A stretch of DNA of 64,000 nucleotides, taken from the NCBI GenBank assembly GCA_022843805.1, contig JALHMY010000015.1, positions 1-64,000 on the forward strand, read 5' to 3'. The DNA comes from Fuerstiella sp. (GTDB lineage: Bacteria; Planctomycetota; Planctomycetia; Planctomycetales; Planctomycetaceae). A program made the position numbers and the translations under genes. Each line of letters starts with the position of its first letter. Positions within the stretch are counted from its first letter, which is position 1. Shown here in pieces: positions 37,155-47,193 of this stretch. The notes under the pieces were generated by a model. The model was given only the letters and a program-made list of their open reading frames with translations. It was not told where the DNA came from and searched no databases.

Positions 37155-39101
37155 ATGACCCAGCCAGCCATTCACAGCAGCCTGAAAGAATCTCGCACGT
37201 TCGCGCCTCCGGCTACGTTCTCGGCCAACGCTCATATTAGTACACAGTCGCAGTACGAGCAGATGTGGCAGCAGGCAAAAGATGATCCGGCTGGCTTCTG
37301 GGGGCAAATGGCACAAAATCTGGACTGGTTCCGTCGCTTTGACACGGTGATGGAAGGGCAGATGCCGAATGTCAAATGGTTTACTGGTGGCAAAATCAAT
37401 GTCAGTTACAACTGCCTTGATCGGCATCTGAAAGGTGCTCGTAAGAATAAGGCGGCGATCATCTGGGAGGGCGAGCCTGGGGATACTCGTGTTCTGCGTT
37501 ATCAGGATCTGCATCGTGAGGTCTGTAAGTTTGCCAACGTTCTGAAGAAGCTGGGCGTGCAGACCGGTGACCGTGTCACTTTGTATATGCCGATGATTCC
37601 GGAACTCACAATTGCCATGCTGGCGTGTTCCCGAATTGGGGCTGTGCACTCGATCATTTTCGGTGGTTTCAGTGCCGATGCGGTTGCCGACCGCAACAAT
37701 GACGCACAGGCGAAGGTTGTGGTGACGGCTGACGGAGGCTGGCGACGCGGAAAGGAAATCCCGCTCAAGGCGTCCGTTGATGAGAGTCTGAACCAGTCAC
37801 CTTCCGTGGAAAAGGTTGTTGTTGTAAAGCGAACCGGTGGCGATGTGGACATGGTTCCTGACCGTGACTACTGGTGGCACGATCTGATGGAAGGCGCGTC
37901 GACCGACTGTGATCCTGTTCAGCTCGACAGCGAACACCCGCTGTTCATCCTTTATACTTCGGGAAGCACAGGTAAGCCCAAGGGAGTGCTGCACACATCG
38001 GCCGGATATCTGCTGGGGACTGCTCTGACGACAAAATGGGTGTTTGACCTGAAGGAAGACGATACATACTGGTGCACGGCAGATATTGGCTGGATTACCG
38101 GACACAGCTACATTTGTTACGGACCGCTTGCCAATGGCGCAACCGTTGTCATGTACGAAGGTGCTCCCAACTGGCCGGACGAAGGTCGGTTCTGGGAGAT
38201 CATTGAAAAATACCGAGTCAGCATTTTCTATACGGCCCCGACGGCCATTCGGGCGTTCATCAAGTGGGGAAATGAGTGGCCGGAAAAACATGACTTGTCC
38301 AGCCTGAGGTTGCTGGGCAGCGTCGGTGAGCCTATCAATCCGGAAGCCTGGATGTGGTACCATCGCGTCATTGGCCAGGAGCGCTGTCCGATCGTTGACA
38401 CATGGTGGCAGACAGAGACGGGCGGCATCATGATCAGCCCGCTGCCGGGTGTGACGTCCACGAAGCCAGGAAGCTGCTGTCGGCCGCTGCCCGGAGTCGT
38501 TCCTGATATTGTGAGCCGTGACGGCAAGAGCCTCGGCCCCAATGAAGGCGGACTGCTGGTGATGCGACAGCCGTGGCCCCACATGCTGCGTACGCTTTAC
38601 GGTGATCACGAACGATTTGTGAAGACCTATTTCAGTGAAGTCGAAGGCTGTTATTTTGCCGGTGATGGTGCTCGTCGCGATGAAGACGGATATGTGTGGG
38701 TGATGGGTCGCGTTGACGACGTGATCAACGTTTCCGGCCACCGGCTCAGCACCATGGAAGTGGAGAGTTCTCTGGTCTCTCATCCCAGTGTCGCGGAAGC
38801 GGCAGTCGTTGGATTTCCTCATGAAATCAAAGGCGAAGGGATTTGTTGTTTTGTCACTCTGAAAACTGGTGAAGGCGATGAGAGTCTGAAGAAGGAGCTG
38901 ATTCAGCATGTGCGCCACCATATTGGTGCACTTGCTCAGCCCGATCAGGTCAGGTTTGCCGCCTCTCTGCCGAAGACTCGCAGTGGAAAGATTATGCGTC
39001 GACTGCTGAGAGACATTGCCGCCGGCCGGGAATCGACTCAGGACACGACCACACTGGAAGATCTGAATGTTCTTGCGCGACTGCGAGCCGACGAGGAGTA
39101 G
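37155..39101 (+). CDS. acsA: Acetyl-coenzyme A synthetase (AMP-forming)
   Basis: A 648-residue enzyme of standard length that activates acetate to acetyl-CoA through acetyl-AMP in the cytoplasm. The AMP-binding signature [15 protein letters not shown] lies near residue 267, the adenine-pocket motif WWQTETGG near 415, the hinge region [14 protein letters not shown] near 525, and the C-terminal [11 protein letters not shown] carries the catalytic Lys612, which in many bacteria is switched off by acetylation. Trp at [11 protein letters not shown] suits the small acetyl group. The ATG at 37155 has AGGAG about 11 bases upstream. It is divergent from the PSD1/DUF1501 pair and stands alone. Confidence 0.95.
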   Translation: MTQPAIHSSLKESRTFAPPATFSANAHISTQSQYEQMWQQAKDDPAGFWGQMAQNLDWFRRFDTVMEGQMPNVKWFTGGKINVSYNCLDRHLKGARKNKAAIIWEGEPGDTRVLRYQDLHREVCKFANVLKKLGVQTGDRVTLYMPMIPELTIAMLACSRIGAVHSIIFGGFSADAVADRNNDAQAKVVVTADGGWRRGKEIPLKASVDESLNQSPSVEKVVVVKRTGGDVDMVPDRDYWWHDLMEGASTDCDPVQLDSEHPLFILYTSGSTGKPKGVLHTSAGYLLGTALTTKWVFDLKEDDTYWCTADIGWITGHSYICYGPLANGATVVMYEGAPNWPDEGRFWEIIEKYRVSIFYTAPTAIRAFIKWGNEWPEKHDLSSLRLLGSVGEPINPEAWMWYHRVIGQERCPIVDTWWQTETGGIMISPLPGVTSTKPGSCCRPLPGVVPDIVSRDGKSLGPNEGGLLVMRQPWPHMLRTLYGDHERFVKTYFSEVEGCYFAGDGARRDEDGYVWVMGRVDDVINVSGHRLSTMEVESSLVSHPSVAEAAVVGFPHEIKGEGICCFVTLKTGEGDESLKKELIQHVRHHIGALAQPDQVRFAASLPKTRSGKIMRRLLRDIAAGRESTQDTTTLEDLNVLARLRADEE

Positions 39102-39560
39102 TCCCGTAAATACCTGATTGTTGCCTATCACTCTCTCTGAACTGGTGGTGCGAGGATTTTGAGGTCCCTTAGCGGTCTTTGTCGAATGCCACAGTTCGTC
39201 GATCTGTTCCAGCGAGATTCTGTGGTAGAGGCGATCAGAAGTCCGACAATCGTTAGAGTGCCCTCATGTCGGCCCGCTATTTACAGACGTCGCTGTCGAA
39301 AATGGTTTTGAACCGAAGGACAGAAACTCCGATGAAGGGAGTACGGCAGGAAGACCGCAGTCAGTGGCGACTCAGGGAACATGACTAGTGCTTTGTCAGG
39401 CTTTGAATTTCGGGTAGTGGACCTTGCTAAAGGTCCTGCAGCCAGGGGATCTTTAACAAGATCCACTACCTCCAACCTGAATTCTTTATCCCGACGGAGC
39501 AATAGAGATCACGATTGATGTCCGAAGGATATTTTCCAGCGATACATTAAAAGAAATGTC
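39102..39560. repeat. Gap containing a 24-base imperfect inverted repeat
   Basis: The only recognisable element is a hairpin with arms 39413-39436 (begins GGTAGTGGACCTTGC) and 39447-39470 (ends AAGATCCACTACC), separated by ten bases. The arms differ from perfect complementarity at three positions, all allowing G-U pairing in RNA. It is a dispersed palindrome about 90 bases before the PARIS-like operon. The rest of the gap shows no gene. Confidence 0.65.
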
Positions 39561-40898
39561 ATGAATCAGAATCGAATACACCATCCTCGACGATTGCGTG
39601 TGATTTCAGTCATGCGTCTCTTTGGAGTATTTGACCATCGCATTGAATTGAACGAAGAGCGAATCACTATTGTTCATGGGCCGAACGGGTTTGGTAAGAC
39701 TGCCATTCTTCGTCTGGTCGCTGGCTTCTTCGAACGTCGCTACTCAATGCTAAGAAGTGTTCCCTTTGAATCTTTAAACTTCGAATTGGATGACGGCACA
39801 TCGATTTGCGTAACACAAGTATCCGAGGAAAATAGAAAGGTGGTGAAGCCGGAGTTGCTGGTTGAGTCTGTTGATCACTCATGGAAGTGGCGGTATCGCA
39901 CGCAGCCGGGGATTGAGATCCCACGGCATTTTGTTGATGAGCAGATTCCCTGGTTGCACCGAATTGACGATGATGTTTGGTTTGACAACCAGTCTGGCGA
40001 GCAACTTGATACAAGCGAAGTGATTGATCGGTATGCAGAATACCTTCCGATCAAGCATCTGCCGGACAAGACACCAGCATGGCTGCAGGAGATCCAGAAT
40101 TCTGTCAACGTGTACTTCATTCGCGCTAATCGACTGGAAACACCTGCAGCTCCCGACCAATTCCTTCGCTCGGGACGACGTCGCCCATTTTTATCAGCGC
40201 CCGCTGTGGCCAACTATGCAAATGAACTGTCTCAACGAATCCAGCGTGTTCAGACCGAGTACGCCAATCTTGCGCAATCGCTGGATCGCAGTTTTCCGGT
40301 TCGCATTATGTCACAGAATGGAAGAGAATCGCTCTCTCTGGAGGACGTCAAGAAGAGACTTGCAGCGCTTGATCAGCAGCGCAAGGATCTCAACAGCGTA
40401 GGGTTGCTGGAACAGACGTCACAAGAAGTGGAGCACTTGCCGGAACCCGACGAATCTCAGCTGGGTGTACTGACTGTCTATATCACCGATGTGACTCAAA
40501 AGCTGGACGTATTTCGTGATTTGCGTGAGAGAATTGAGTTGTTTCGCGAATTGCTGAATGATCGTTTTTTGTATAAACAAGTACGCATAGACAAGAGACA
40601 GGGGCTTGTATTTCAAACGGATTCTGGCCAGGAACTGCCTCCGACGTCGTTGTCTACCGGCGAGCAGCATGAAGTCGTCATCCTGTATCAACTTCTTTTT
40701 CTAACGCAGCCGGATTCATTGGTACTCATTGACGAGCCAGAAATCTCGTTACATGTGGCGTGGCAAAAGCCATTCTTGAAGGACATCGCACGAATTGCAT
40801 CGGTCACTAAAGTCGACTTCCTCATAGCAACTCATTCACCGCAGATCATCGGAAACCGCTGGGATCTGACTGTTGAACTCAAAGGTCCGCGTACATGA
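39561..40898 (+). CDS. AAA ATPase, AriA-like component of a PARIS-like defence module
   Basis: A 445-residue ABC/RecF-type ATPase. Walker A is GPNGFGKT at residues 40-47. A coiled-coil segment covers about 215-330 (IQRVQTEYANLAQSLDR, VKKRLAALDQQRKDL). The ABC-like signature LSTGEQ is at 364-369, Walker B LVLIDEPE at 387-394, then the D-loop SLH and the switch histidine in ATHSPQ (His425). The next gene overlaps by four bases (ATGA) and encodes a DUF4435 protein. An ATPase followed by a DUF4435 TOPRIM-like protein is the gene order of PARIS, where AriA is the sensor that holds the AriB effector until a phage anti-restriction protein triggers release. Family assignment is by architecture; other OLD-like ATPase/nuclease pairs remain possible. 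Confidence 0.75.
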   Translation: MNQNRIHHPRRLRVISVMRLFGVFDHRIELNEERITIVHGPNGFGKTAILRLVAGFFERRYSMLRSVPFESLNFELDDGTSICVTQVSEENRKVVKPELLVESVDHSWKWRYRTQPGIEIPRHFVDEQIPWLHRIDDDVWFDNQSGEQLDTSEVIDRYAEYLPIKHLPDKTPAWLQEIQNSVNVYFIRANRLETPAAPDQFLRSGRRRPFLSAPAVANYANELSQRIQRVQTEYANLAQSLDRSFPVRIMSQNGRESLSLEDVKKRLAALDQQRKDLNSVGLLEQTSQEVEHLPEPDESQLGVLTVYITDVTQKLDVFRDLRERIELFRELLNDRFLYKQVRIDKRQGLVFQTDSGQELPPTSLSTGEQHEVVILYQLLFLTQPDSLVLIDEPEISLHVAWQKPFLKDIARIASVTKVDFLIATHSPQIIGNRWDLTVELKGPRT

Positions 40899-41788
40899 GG
40901 CAATACATCGACAGCGATAGCCTCGCAGCAGAGGTACGATTGCAGCGAACTCAGGATTCACGGATTGTAATTCTGGTTGAAGGTGCGACTGATGCGAGAT
41001 TCTTTGAGCGGTTTGTAGATCATGAACAATGCTATGTGCTGTCGGCGCACGATCGCGAGCGTGCTTTGGCATTGTTACGTATTCTGAATTCTGAGTCTTT
41101 TTCAGGTATACTTGCTGTGGTCGATGCCGACTTCGGTCGCGTTAATGGCACGATCGAGTCTGACGCGAATCTCGTCTTCTGTGATGGCCACGATCTTGAG
41201 ATGATGCTTATTCGGTCCCAGGCGCTGGAGCGAGTAATTTCCGAGCACGGATCCAGGGAAAAACTTCAGTTATTCTACGCAGATCGGAATCCGCCGACAG
41301 TGCTGGCGGCATTTCTCGCACGCTCCTGCATGCCAATTGGGGCCCTGGTACTCACTTCGTTGAAGAACGAGCTGGCACTAACATTTGACGGACTGCCCTT
41401 CTCTGATTTCATTGACAAATCTACCCTGGAACTCGATCTCAACAAACTTGTTCGTTCTGTCATGAATAAATCGAATCGGCATGATCCACAACTTTTTATG
41501 GAATTGAGCAAGTCAGTTGGAACTGAGCTTTCAGTGCATTGCGATGCCTGGGAGATGTCTCGCGGCCACGATTGCGTTGAGTTCCTTGCTTTTGCACTTC
41601 GATCTGCCATTGGTACGAAGAAGTCGAAGACTGAAGATCGAAAGCCACAGTCCGTTAACATTGGTGTACTTGAACGGGAACTCAGACTTGCGTTCAGTGA
41701 GGCGGACTTCCTTTGCACTGAACTCGCAAGAGCCATCATTGAATGGGAGTCATCCCTTCCGGAGAGTCACGTGTTGTTGCGATCATAA
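40895..41788 (+). CDS. DUF4435 TOPRIM-like protein, AriB-like effector
   Basis: A 297-residue protein. The TOPRIM-type motifs are visible: the acidic residue in VILVEGATDARFF (Glu29, with Asp33), the pair in VVDADFG (Asp77, Asp79), and FCDGHDLEMML (Asp97, His99, Asp100, Glu102), which is the DUF4435 hallmark DxHDxE. In PARIS the corresponding protein, AriB, is a nuclease toxin that cleaves host tRNA after its ATPase partner is triggered, stopping phage growth. Here all expected acidic residues are kept, so activity is plausible. The four-base ATGA overlap with the ATPase gene shows a coupled operon. The module sits between acsA and an NtrC-type regulator with no function shared with either, as expected for inserted defence genes. 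Confidence 0.75.
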   Translation: MRQYIDSDSLAAEVRLQRTQDSRIVILVEGATDARFFERFVDHEQCYVLSAHDRERALALLRILNSESFSGILAVVDADFGRVNGTIESDANLVFCDGHDLEMMLIRSQALERVISEHGSREKLQLFYADRNPPTVLAAFLARSCMPIGALVLTSLKNELALTFDGLPFSDFIDKSTLELDLNKLVRSVMNKSNRHDPQLFMELSKSVGTELSVHCDAWEMSRGHDCVEFLAFALRSAIGTKKSKTEDRKPQSVNIGVLERELRLAFSEADFLCTELARAIIEWESSLPESHVLLRS

Positions 41789-42219
41789 CTGACATCGTGA
41801 TGGAAGGGGGCAATAAGGTCGGCCCGTGATTGAAGGCGAGTTGGAAATCGTTCGTTGCACCAGAAAATAGCAGTAAGCGTCATTGCAGACCTGCTGATAT
41901 ATTGGCGTTTGAAATTGAAACCATTCGGAGTGTCCCTGCTGATTTTTGCGATCTCTGCTGCTTGTCGTAAGTGATTGCGGGTGAACGATTTGCGGTTTGT
42001 TCAGGGTTTTCAGCCTGAGTGCTGCTGAACGACAGTGGCAGAAATGGCCGTTGCTCTGAATTGCCGTTTCTGGTATCACCCTCTTTCTCAATCTTCCACT
42101 GTGTCGACGAGTCTGTGGGCTGTCGGCAGAACAGGTCAATTCTCTCTCAAACGCACCTGACTGATGGACAATTGTCAGGCAGGTGTGTCAAACGAAAAAG
42201 CCAGAATCAGCCGGCAGGG
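41789..42219. other. Gap with no recognised feature
   Basis: About 430 bases after the DUF4435 gene. No third defence gene, hairpin or known repeat is visible. Upstream in-frame extension of the following regulator runs through here but has no conserved residues. The right edge of a possible inserted island should lie in this gap. Confidence 0.5.
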
Positions 42220-43665
42220 ATGCCGGACGTCGTGGCCATGGAGCAGGCAGTGAGCGCGAAAAAACGGCACAATCTGCGAGTGCTTTTTGTCGACGATGAG
42301 CAGTCGATCGCTGATCTGATGAGGTCTGAGCTGCCTCGTATGGGGCATACGGCCACCATTCGGCAGACGGCCAGTTCAGCTATTGAGGCGATCAACAACA
42401 ATTCGTTCGATGCGGCCATCGTGGACCTGCGGATGCCAGGGGGCAGTGGCTGGGACGTGATCGACCATCTCCGCAAACATTCGCCGGAAACCGACTATAT
42501 CATTAGTACGGGTCACGGGAGTATGGATGATGCCATTCGCGGTATCCGCATGGGGGCATACGATTTTCTTCCCAAACCTGTTTCGCTGTTTGAGATTTCG
42601 AGTGCTCTGGATCGGATTGGCGAAAAAAAGTCACTGCAGAACAAGGCGCTTGCACTGGAGAGCCGGCTGGAGCGAGTTGAAGGTCGGTCTGACCTGATTG
42701 GTAATTCGCCGCCGATGCAGAGGGTGCATAAGCTGATCGAAAAAATTGCTCCGACGGACAGTGCGGTACTGATTCTTGGTGAAACGGGTACCGGTAAGGA
42801 AATGGTGGCCCGTCGGATTCATGATATGAGCGACCGGCGAGATGCGCCATTCGTTCCTGTCAATTGCGGAGCGTTACCGGAGAGTCTGGTCGAAAGTGAA
42901 TTTTTCGGCCATCGACGAGGCGCGTTTACCGGAGCAGACACGGCTCGGACGGGACTGTTTGAGGTCGCCAACGGTGGCACACTGTTTCTGGACGAACTGG
43001 GTGAGCTTGATAAGTCGATGCAGGTGAAGCTGCTTCGGTTTCTGGAATCTGGCGAAGTTCGCCGAGTCGGCGAGAATGAACCGATTCATGTGGATGTTCG
43101 AATTGTCTGTGCGACGAATCGTGAACTGGAGGAAATGGTTACGGAGGGAACGTTTCGTGAGGACCTGTTCTTCCGAGTGAATACTTTTGAAATTCATTTG
43201 CCGCCTTTGCGGGAGCGTCTGGATGACATTCCTCGTCTTGCCCTGCATCTGATCGGCCGACATTTGAAGCGCGAGCAGATTCCGCCGACGATTTTGCCGG
43301 CAGAAACGATTCAGATTCTGCAGGCACATCACTGGTCAGGAAATGTGCGTGAACTTTCGAATGTGCTTGAGCATGCACTCATTCTGTCGGACGGTACGCG
43401 GATCCTTCCCGAAGATTTGCCCCGAAGTGTGACTCGCGGCCCACATGCGTCACGTCATGCCGAATCGAATACGGTTCGGACGCCTGCGCTGGCGGTTGCT
43501 GAAGAAACTCCCACCACTCTTCGGGACATGGAGACTCGCATGATTCTTAATGCCTTAAAGAAGTATGAGGGTGACAAGCCAAAGGCAGCTCGTGAACTCG
43601 GCATTGCTCTGAAAACGCTCTACAACCGGCTGAATCAGATTGAACCGCACCGGGATGCCGGTTAA
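42220..43665 (+). CDS. Sigma-54-dependent response regulator (NtrC family)
   Basis: A 481-residue regulator with three domains. Residues about 18-135 are a receiver: DDE acidic pocket in VLFVDDEQS, phosphoacceptor Asp in AAIVDLRMPG, and Lys in FLPKPVS. Residues about 160-390 are the AAA+ sigma-54 activator domain with Walker A GETGTGKE, the sigma-54 contact loop GAFTGA, Walker B GGTLFLDELGEL and the arginine-finger region FREDLFFRVN. The last 45 residues hold a Fis-type helix-turn-helix (ALKKYEGDKPKAARELGIA). It should open sigma-54 promoters once phosphorylated. The start may be the ATG at 42220 or the one at 42238; neither has an ideal ribosome-binding site. The kinase encoded at 44247 on the same strand is a likely partner. 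Confidence 0.92.
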   Translation: MPDVVAMEQAVSAKKRHNLRVLFVDDEQSIADLMRSELPRMGHTATIRQTASSAIEAINNNSFDAAIVDLRMPGGSGWDVIDHLRKHSPETDYIISTGHGSMDDAIRGIRMGAYDFLPKPVSLFEISSALDRIGEKKSLQNKALALESRLERVEGRSDLIGNSPPMQRVHKLIEKIAPTDSAVLILGETGTGKEMVARRIHDMSDRRDAPFVPVNCGALPESLVESEFFGHRRGAFTGADTARTGLFEVANGGTLFLDELGELDKSMQVKLLRFLESGEVRRVGENEPIHVDVRIVCATNRELEEMVTEGTFREDLFFRVNTFEIHLPPLRERLDDIPRLALHLIGRHLKREQIPPTILPAETIQILQAHHWSGNVRELSNVLEHALILSDGTRILPEDLPRSVTRGPHASRHAESNTVRTPALAVAEETPTTLRDMETRMILNALKKYEGDKPKAARELGIALKTLYNRLNQIEPHRDAG

Positions 43666-44246
43666 TGCAGGCAGGGCAGTGCTGAAAGCAAAGTAACGCA
43701 TGTTCCGGAGAGTACAGGAACCGGCCATTTCGGCTGGAGTGGTCTGAAACGGACGTCTGAAGTGTCGTGGTCCACGCGGAACCCGCATGTGTTGCACCAC
43801 GAATTCAGAAATCCCGGCACCCGGCTGATCGTCCTCGGCACAAAAGCAGCAACCCCGGAACTCAGGCATTCAGCTTCACCCTGAGTGAGGTGTTGTCATG
43901 TGGAGTGTTTGCCTCTGGTGCGATCGACAGGTTGTTGAGAGGAGCCCCGCGGAGGTTTCTTTAGTTCCGGTCATGGAGAATCGGAATGCCGACAGCCCGG
44001 CGATTGAGTACTGCCGAGGGTGGATGGAGTACTGCACCCGGGTAATATGAACAGGTGCAGTCTGGCACCGGCAATGGCATAGGTACTACAGAATTGTGGT
44101 AGCACACCCTGGGACGACTGCTTCCCATAGTGCCTTTGGTGTGATAAAAGTCGGCGAGTACCAAGAGAATCTGATTTCCTGGTGTTATCAGTTCGTGCGA
44201 ATTCCGACATCCTGCCATGCCGAGTGTTGGAGAAAGGTCTTTGAAA
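43666..44246. other. Long gap between regulator and kinase, nothing recognised
   Basis: About 580 bases. Several open frames shorter than 130 codons occur on both strands, but none has known motifs, and those on the minus strand overlap the kinase start. I found no convincing sigma-54 (GG-N10-GC) promoter, hairpin or RNA gene. Confidence 0.5.
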
Positions 44247-47126
44247 ATGACTGATGAGCATCTCCATCAATTGCTGGCAACTGCTAACCGGAATCTGCTG
44301 CGGTATGAGAAATTGCTGGAGCTGATTTCGCTCTATGTCTGGGTGAGCGATGTGCATGGAGAATCTGCGTCGATCATGCTGGGTGAATCCTCGCCCTTCG
44401 GTCGTACCACAATGTCATTCCATGACTGGATGGGAATGATCCATCCGGATGATCAGGCGGCCCTTGGCTCAGTTGTCGAACGTGCAAAAGCATCGAACCA
44501 GCCGTTCGACACGATTATTCGCGGTTTGAATGCTGACGGTCAGTGGAGAAAACTTCGTATTCAGAGTCAGCCGATTCTGGCCTCGGACGGGACGACTGAA
44601 GAATGGGTGGGTGTGTCAACAGACGTAACACGACAGGAGGATGCGGAGGCAGAGCTGCGGAGCAGGAATGAGAGTCTGATGGCCAGTCAGGAACGGCTGA
44701 ATATTGTACTGGGTGCTTCGGATATGGGTGTCTGGGAATGCGATCTGCGCGATGGTTCGCTGAAGTGGACGTCAGAGGTAGGTCGAATTCTTTCCGTTGG
44801 CGACCCAGTCGATCACATTGACAGATTTCGTGAACTGGTACACCCTGATGATCTATCCCGGATGCACGGGGAGTTTCAGAATTCCATTGCAGGGAACTCT
44901 GCTTTTCACGGAGAGTTTCGAACGCGGAGCCCCGACGGCACGTACCGCTGGATGCAAAACGCTGGCAAGCCTTACTACGATGAATGTGGAAATCCCGTAA
45001 GGATGGTTGGGATCGTTCAGGATATAACTGATCGCAGGGCGGCAAGTAACTGGCTGATTGCTCAGAACGATGTGCTGCACCGAATAGCATCCGGGCGTTC
45101 GCAGATGGATGTGTTCGAGTCGATTGTCAGTCTTTTGGAGGCTGGAATTCCGGATTCCGTCGTTAGCATGGTGCTGAATCATTCTCGCGGGAATGACTAT
45201 GTGGCTTTGGGGCCTGTGATTCCCCGGGGGTTTCTGGATTCGATTGAGGCTCGGCCCCTGAACTGTGCTGAAGTGGCAGGCCGTGTGAATGGTCCGGGGG
45301 ATTCCATCATTGTTGAGGATTTGAGCACTGATCCAGGATGGCTGGGATATCCGGAAATTACCAGTGAACGCAACCTGCGGAGTTGCTGGGCGGTGCCTCT
45401 GTTTTCCGGGCCTGGATCACTGAGCCGATTGGGAGCAGGGCGTGAAAACAGGGGTCACCTTGAGGGGGTTCTCTGTGTTTATCTCCGCAGAACGGGTCGC
45501 CCTGCAGAGCAGCAGTTGCAGAAGGTCGCTCAGGCTGCTCATCTTGCCAGCATTGCACTGGAACGTTATCGAAACGAAAAATCTGTTCTGGAAAGTGAAA
45601 ATCGCTTTCGAAAGCTGGCTGATGCAATGCCTCAGCTGGTCTGGACCACAGATGAAACCGGGAAATTAACATACAGGAATCAGCGACTTCAGGATGCTGC
45701 CGGAGTAACAGAAAGTACTCAGTGGCTTTCAGCCGTTCATCCTGACGACCAGCTTGAAACGTCCCGTCGACTCAGACACGCACTTGCGTCCGGAGACGAG
45801 TTTACGGTTGAACATCGTCTCAAACTGCGAGGTTCCGGTCAGTATCGCTGGTTTCTCTCGCGGGCGACTGCTTCAAGGAATGAAGCGGGAATTATTGACT
45901 GCTGGTACGGTGCAGCAACCAATATTGATGACCTGAAACGAACAGAACAGGAACTGATAGAAAAACAGGATCGACTCTCGGCGATTGCAACGGCTTCACC
46001 GGGAGTGATCTTTTCCTATCTTGAGAATCCTGACGGTACCGGTTCATTCCCTTATCTGGCTCCGACAATTTCAAACCTTCTGGGAGTCACCCATGAGGCC
46101 GTCCGTCATGATGCAGGCCTCATACTTTCTCTTATACATTCGGATGATGTCACGGTTGTTCGGGAACTGGCGAGGAAATCGGCGGCTGAGCTGACCACAC
46201 TCGCCACGACGTTCCGAGTGGCTCATCCGGTCCGGGGACTGATTTGGGTCGAATGTCAGGCATCCCCATGTCGAGTGGGGGAGGGATCCGTTTGCTGGCA
46301 TGGGGTACTGACTGATATCACCCAGCGTAAATTGATCGAAGAGAAGCTGCTGCAGTCGGCAAAGATGGAAGCTATCGGACGACTTGCCGGTGGCATTGCT
46401 CATGATTTTAATAATCTGCTGACCGTTATCATCAGTTCCTGTGACCTTCTGGATTTAGCCGAGATCAGAGATGCCTCGTTTCGGGAAAGTATCGAGGCAA
46501 TTCGCCATTCATCGCTCCGGGCAGCCGGGCTCACTCGACAGTTACTGACCTTCAGCCGCCAGCAGGAGATCACTCTTCAGACAATTGATGCCAACAGCGT
46601 GGTAAGGGACACTCAACGCATCCTGAGGCGACTTCTGGGCAGCAACATAATCCTTGAGGCTGACCTTGCCGCTGATTTAAAAATGGTACGTGCAGATCCC
46701 CTGCAGCTGGAACAGATTCTCATCAATCTCGTTGTTAATTCCCGCGACGCGATGTTGCCGGATGGAGGTCTGATATCAATCGCCACTCGAAACGAAAGGC
46801 GAGAACATGAGCTGCCAGCCGGAACAAATGACTCGGCATTCACCGAATATGTTGTAATCTCGGTTTCGGATACAGGACATGGGATTGATCCGCATCTTCA
46901 GTCGAGGATTTTTGAACCGTTCTTCACGACCAAGGCTCCCGGTCATGGGACGGGTCTCGGACTGGCCGTTGTCCACGGAATTGTTGCGCAAAGCGGCGGA
47001 CTTGTTGAAGTTGATTCCGCGGCAGGAACAGGTACGCTGATTCGGATTCTGCTGCCTGCGATGAGTGCAGCTGCTGCAGCTGCGTCCGACCATGGTGCTG
47101 ACGATGAAATCAGTGAGCCGAAGTGA
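44247..47126 (+). CDS. Multi-PAS/GAF sensor histidine kinase
   Basis: A 959-residue soluble sensor kinase; no membrane segment is evident, so it should sense an internal signal. In order: PAS about 15-125 (MIHPDDQAAL, WVGVSTDVT), PAS about 145-270 (LVHPDDLSRM, YRWMQNAGKP, MVGIVQDITDRR), GAF about 280-440 (VEDLSTDPGWLGYPE, CWAVPLFS), PAS about 450-575 (LVWTTDETGKLTYRN), PAS about 580-690 (ending VLTDITQRK), HisKA about 700-770 with phosphoacceptor His in GRLAGGIAHDFNNLLT, and HATPase about 810-935 (N-box NLVVNSRDAM, DTGHGID, GHGTGLGLAVVHGIV). There is no receiver at the C-terminus, so it must act on a separate regulator. The ATG at 44247 is preferred because GAGAAAGG lies about nine bases upstream; an ATG at 44217 lacks one. 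Confidence 0.92.
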   Translation: MTDEHLHQLLATANRNLLRYEKLLELISLYVWVSDVHGESASIMLGESSPFGRTTMSFHDWMGMIHPDDQAALGSVVERAKASNQPFDTIIRGLNADGQWRKLRIQSQPILASDGTTEEWVGVSTDVTRQEDAEAELRSRNESLMASQERLNIVLGASDMGVWECDLRDGSLKWTSEVGRILSVGDPVDHIDRFRELVHPDDLSRMHGEFQNSIAGNSAFHGEFRTRSPDGTYRWMQNAGKPYYDECGNPVRMVGIVQDITDRRAASNWLIAQNDVLHRIASGRSQMDVFESIVSLLEAGIPDSVVSMVLNHSRGNDYVALGPVIPRGFLDSIEARPLNCAEVAGRVNGPGDSIIVEDLSTDPGWLGYPEITSERNLRSCWAVPLFSGPGSLSRLGAGRENRGHLEGVLCVYLRRTGRPAEQQLQKVAQAAHLASIALERYRNEKSVLESENRFRKLADAMPQLVWTTDETGKLTYRNQRLQDAAGVTESTQWLSAVHPDDQLETSRRLRHALASGDEFTVEHRLKLRGSGQYRWFLSRATASRNEAGIIDCWYGAATNIDDLKRTEQELIEKQDRLSAIATASPGVIFSYLENPDGTGSFPYLAPTISNLLGVTHEAVRHDAGLILSLIHSDDVTVVRELARKSAAELTTLATTFRVAHPVRGLIWVECQASPCRVGEGSVCWHGVLTDITQRKLIEEKLLQSAKMEAIGRLAGGIAHDFNNLLTVIISSCDLLDLAEIRDASFRESIEAIRHSSLRAAGLTRQLLTFSRQQEITLQTIDANSVVRDTQRILRRLLGSNIILEADLAADLKMVRADPLQLEQILINLVVNSRDAMLPDGGLISIATRNERREHELPAGTNDSAFTEYVVISVSDTGHGIDPHLQSRIFEPFFTTKAPGHGTGLGLAVVHGIVAQSGGLVEVDSAAGTGTLIRILLPAMSAAAAAASDHGADDEISEPK

Positions 47127-47150
47127 TACTGCCGATGTGTTGAGCGGAAT

Positions 47151-47180
47151 TCCGGGCTGATCGTGTCTGACCAGCCCGGA
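47151..47180. terminator. Hairpin between convergent genes
   Basis: The arms TCCGGGCTG (47151-47159) and CAGCCCGGA (47172-47180) are perfectly complementary. They lie between the kinase stop (47126) and the stop of the LexA-like gene (47194). There is no T-run on either side, so it may act only as a weak or factor-assisted stop. Confidence 0.45.
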
Positions 47181-47193
47181 TCAACCAGCTGAA

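Noticed and set aside
37797-39131. Minus-strand 444-codon open frame
   Set aside because: Antisense to acsA, with no domain and no start signal; long shadow frames are common in GC-rich coding DNA.
44063-44080. TGGCAC-containing stretch as a sigma-54 promoter for the kinase
   Set aside because: The expected TTGC element at the correct spacing is absent.
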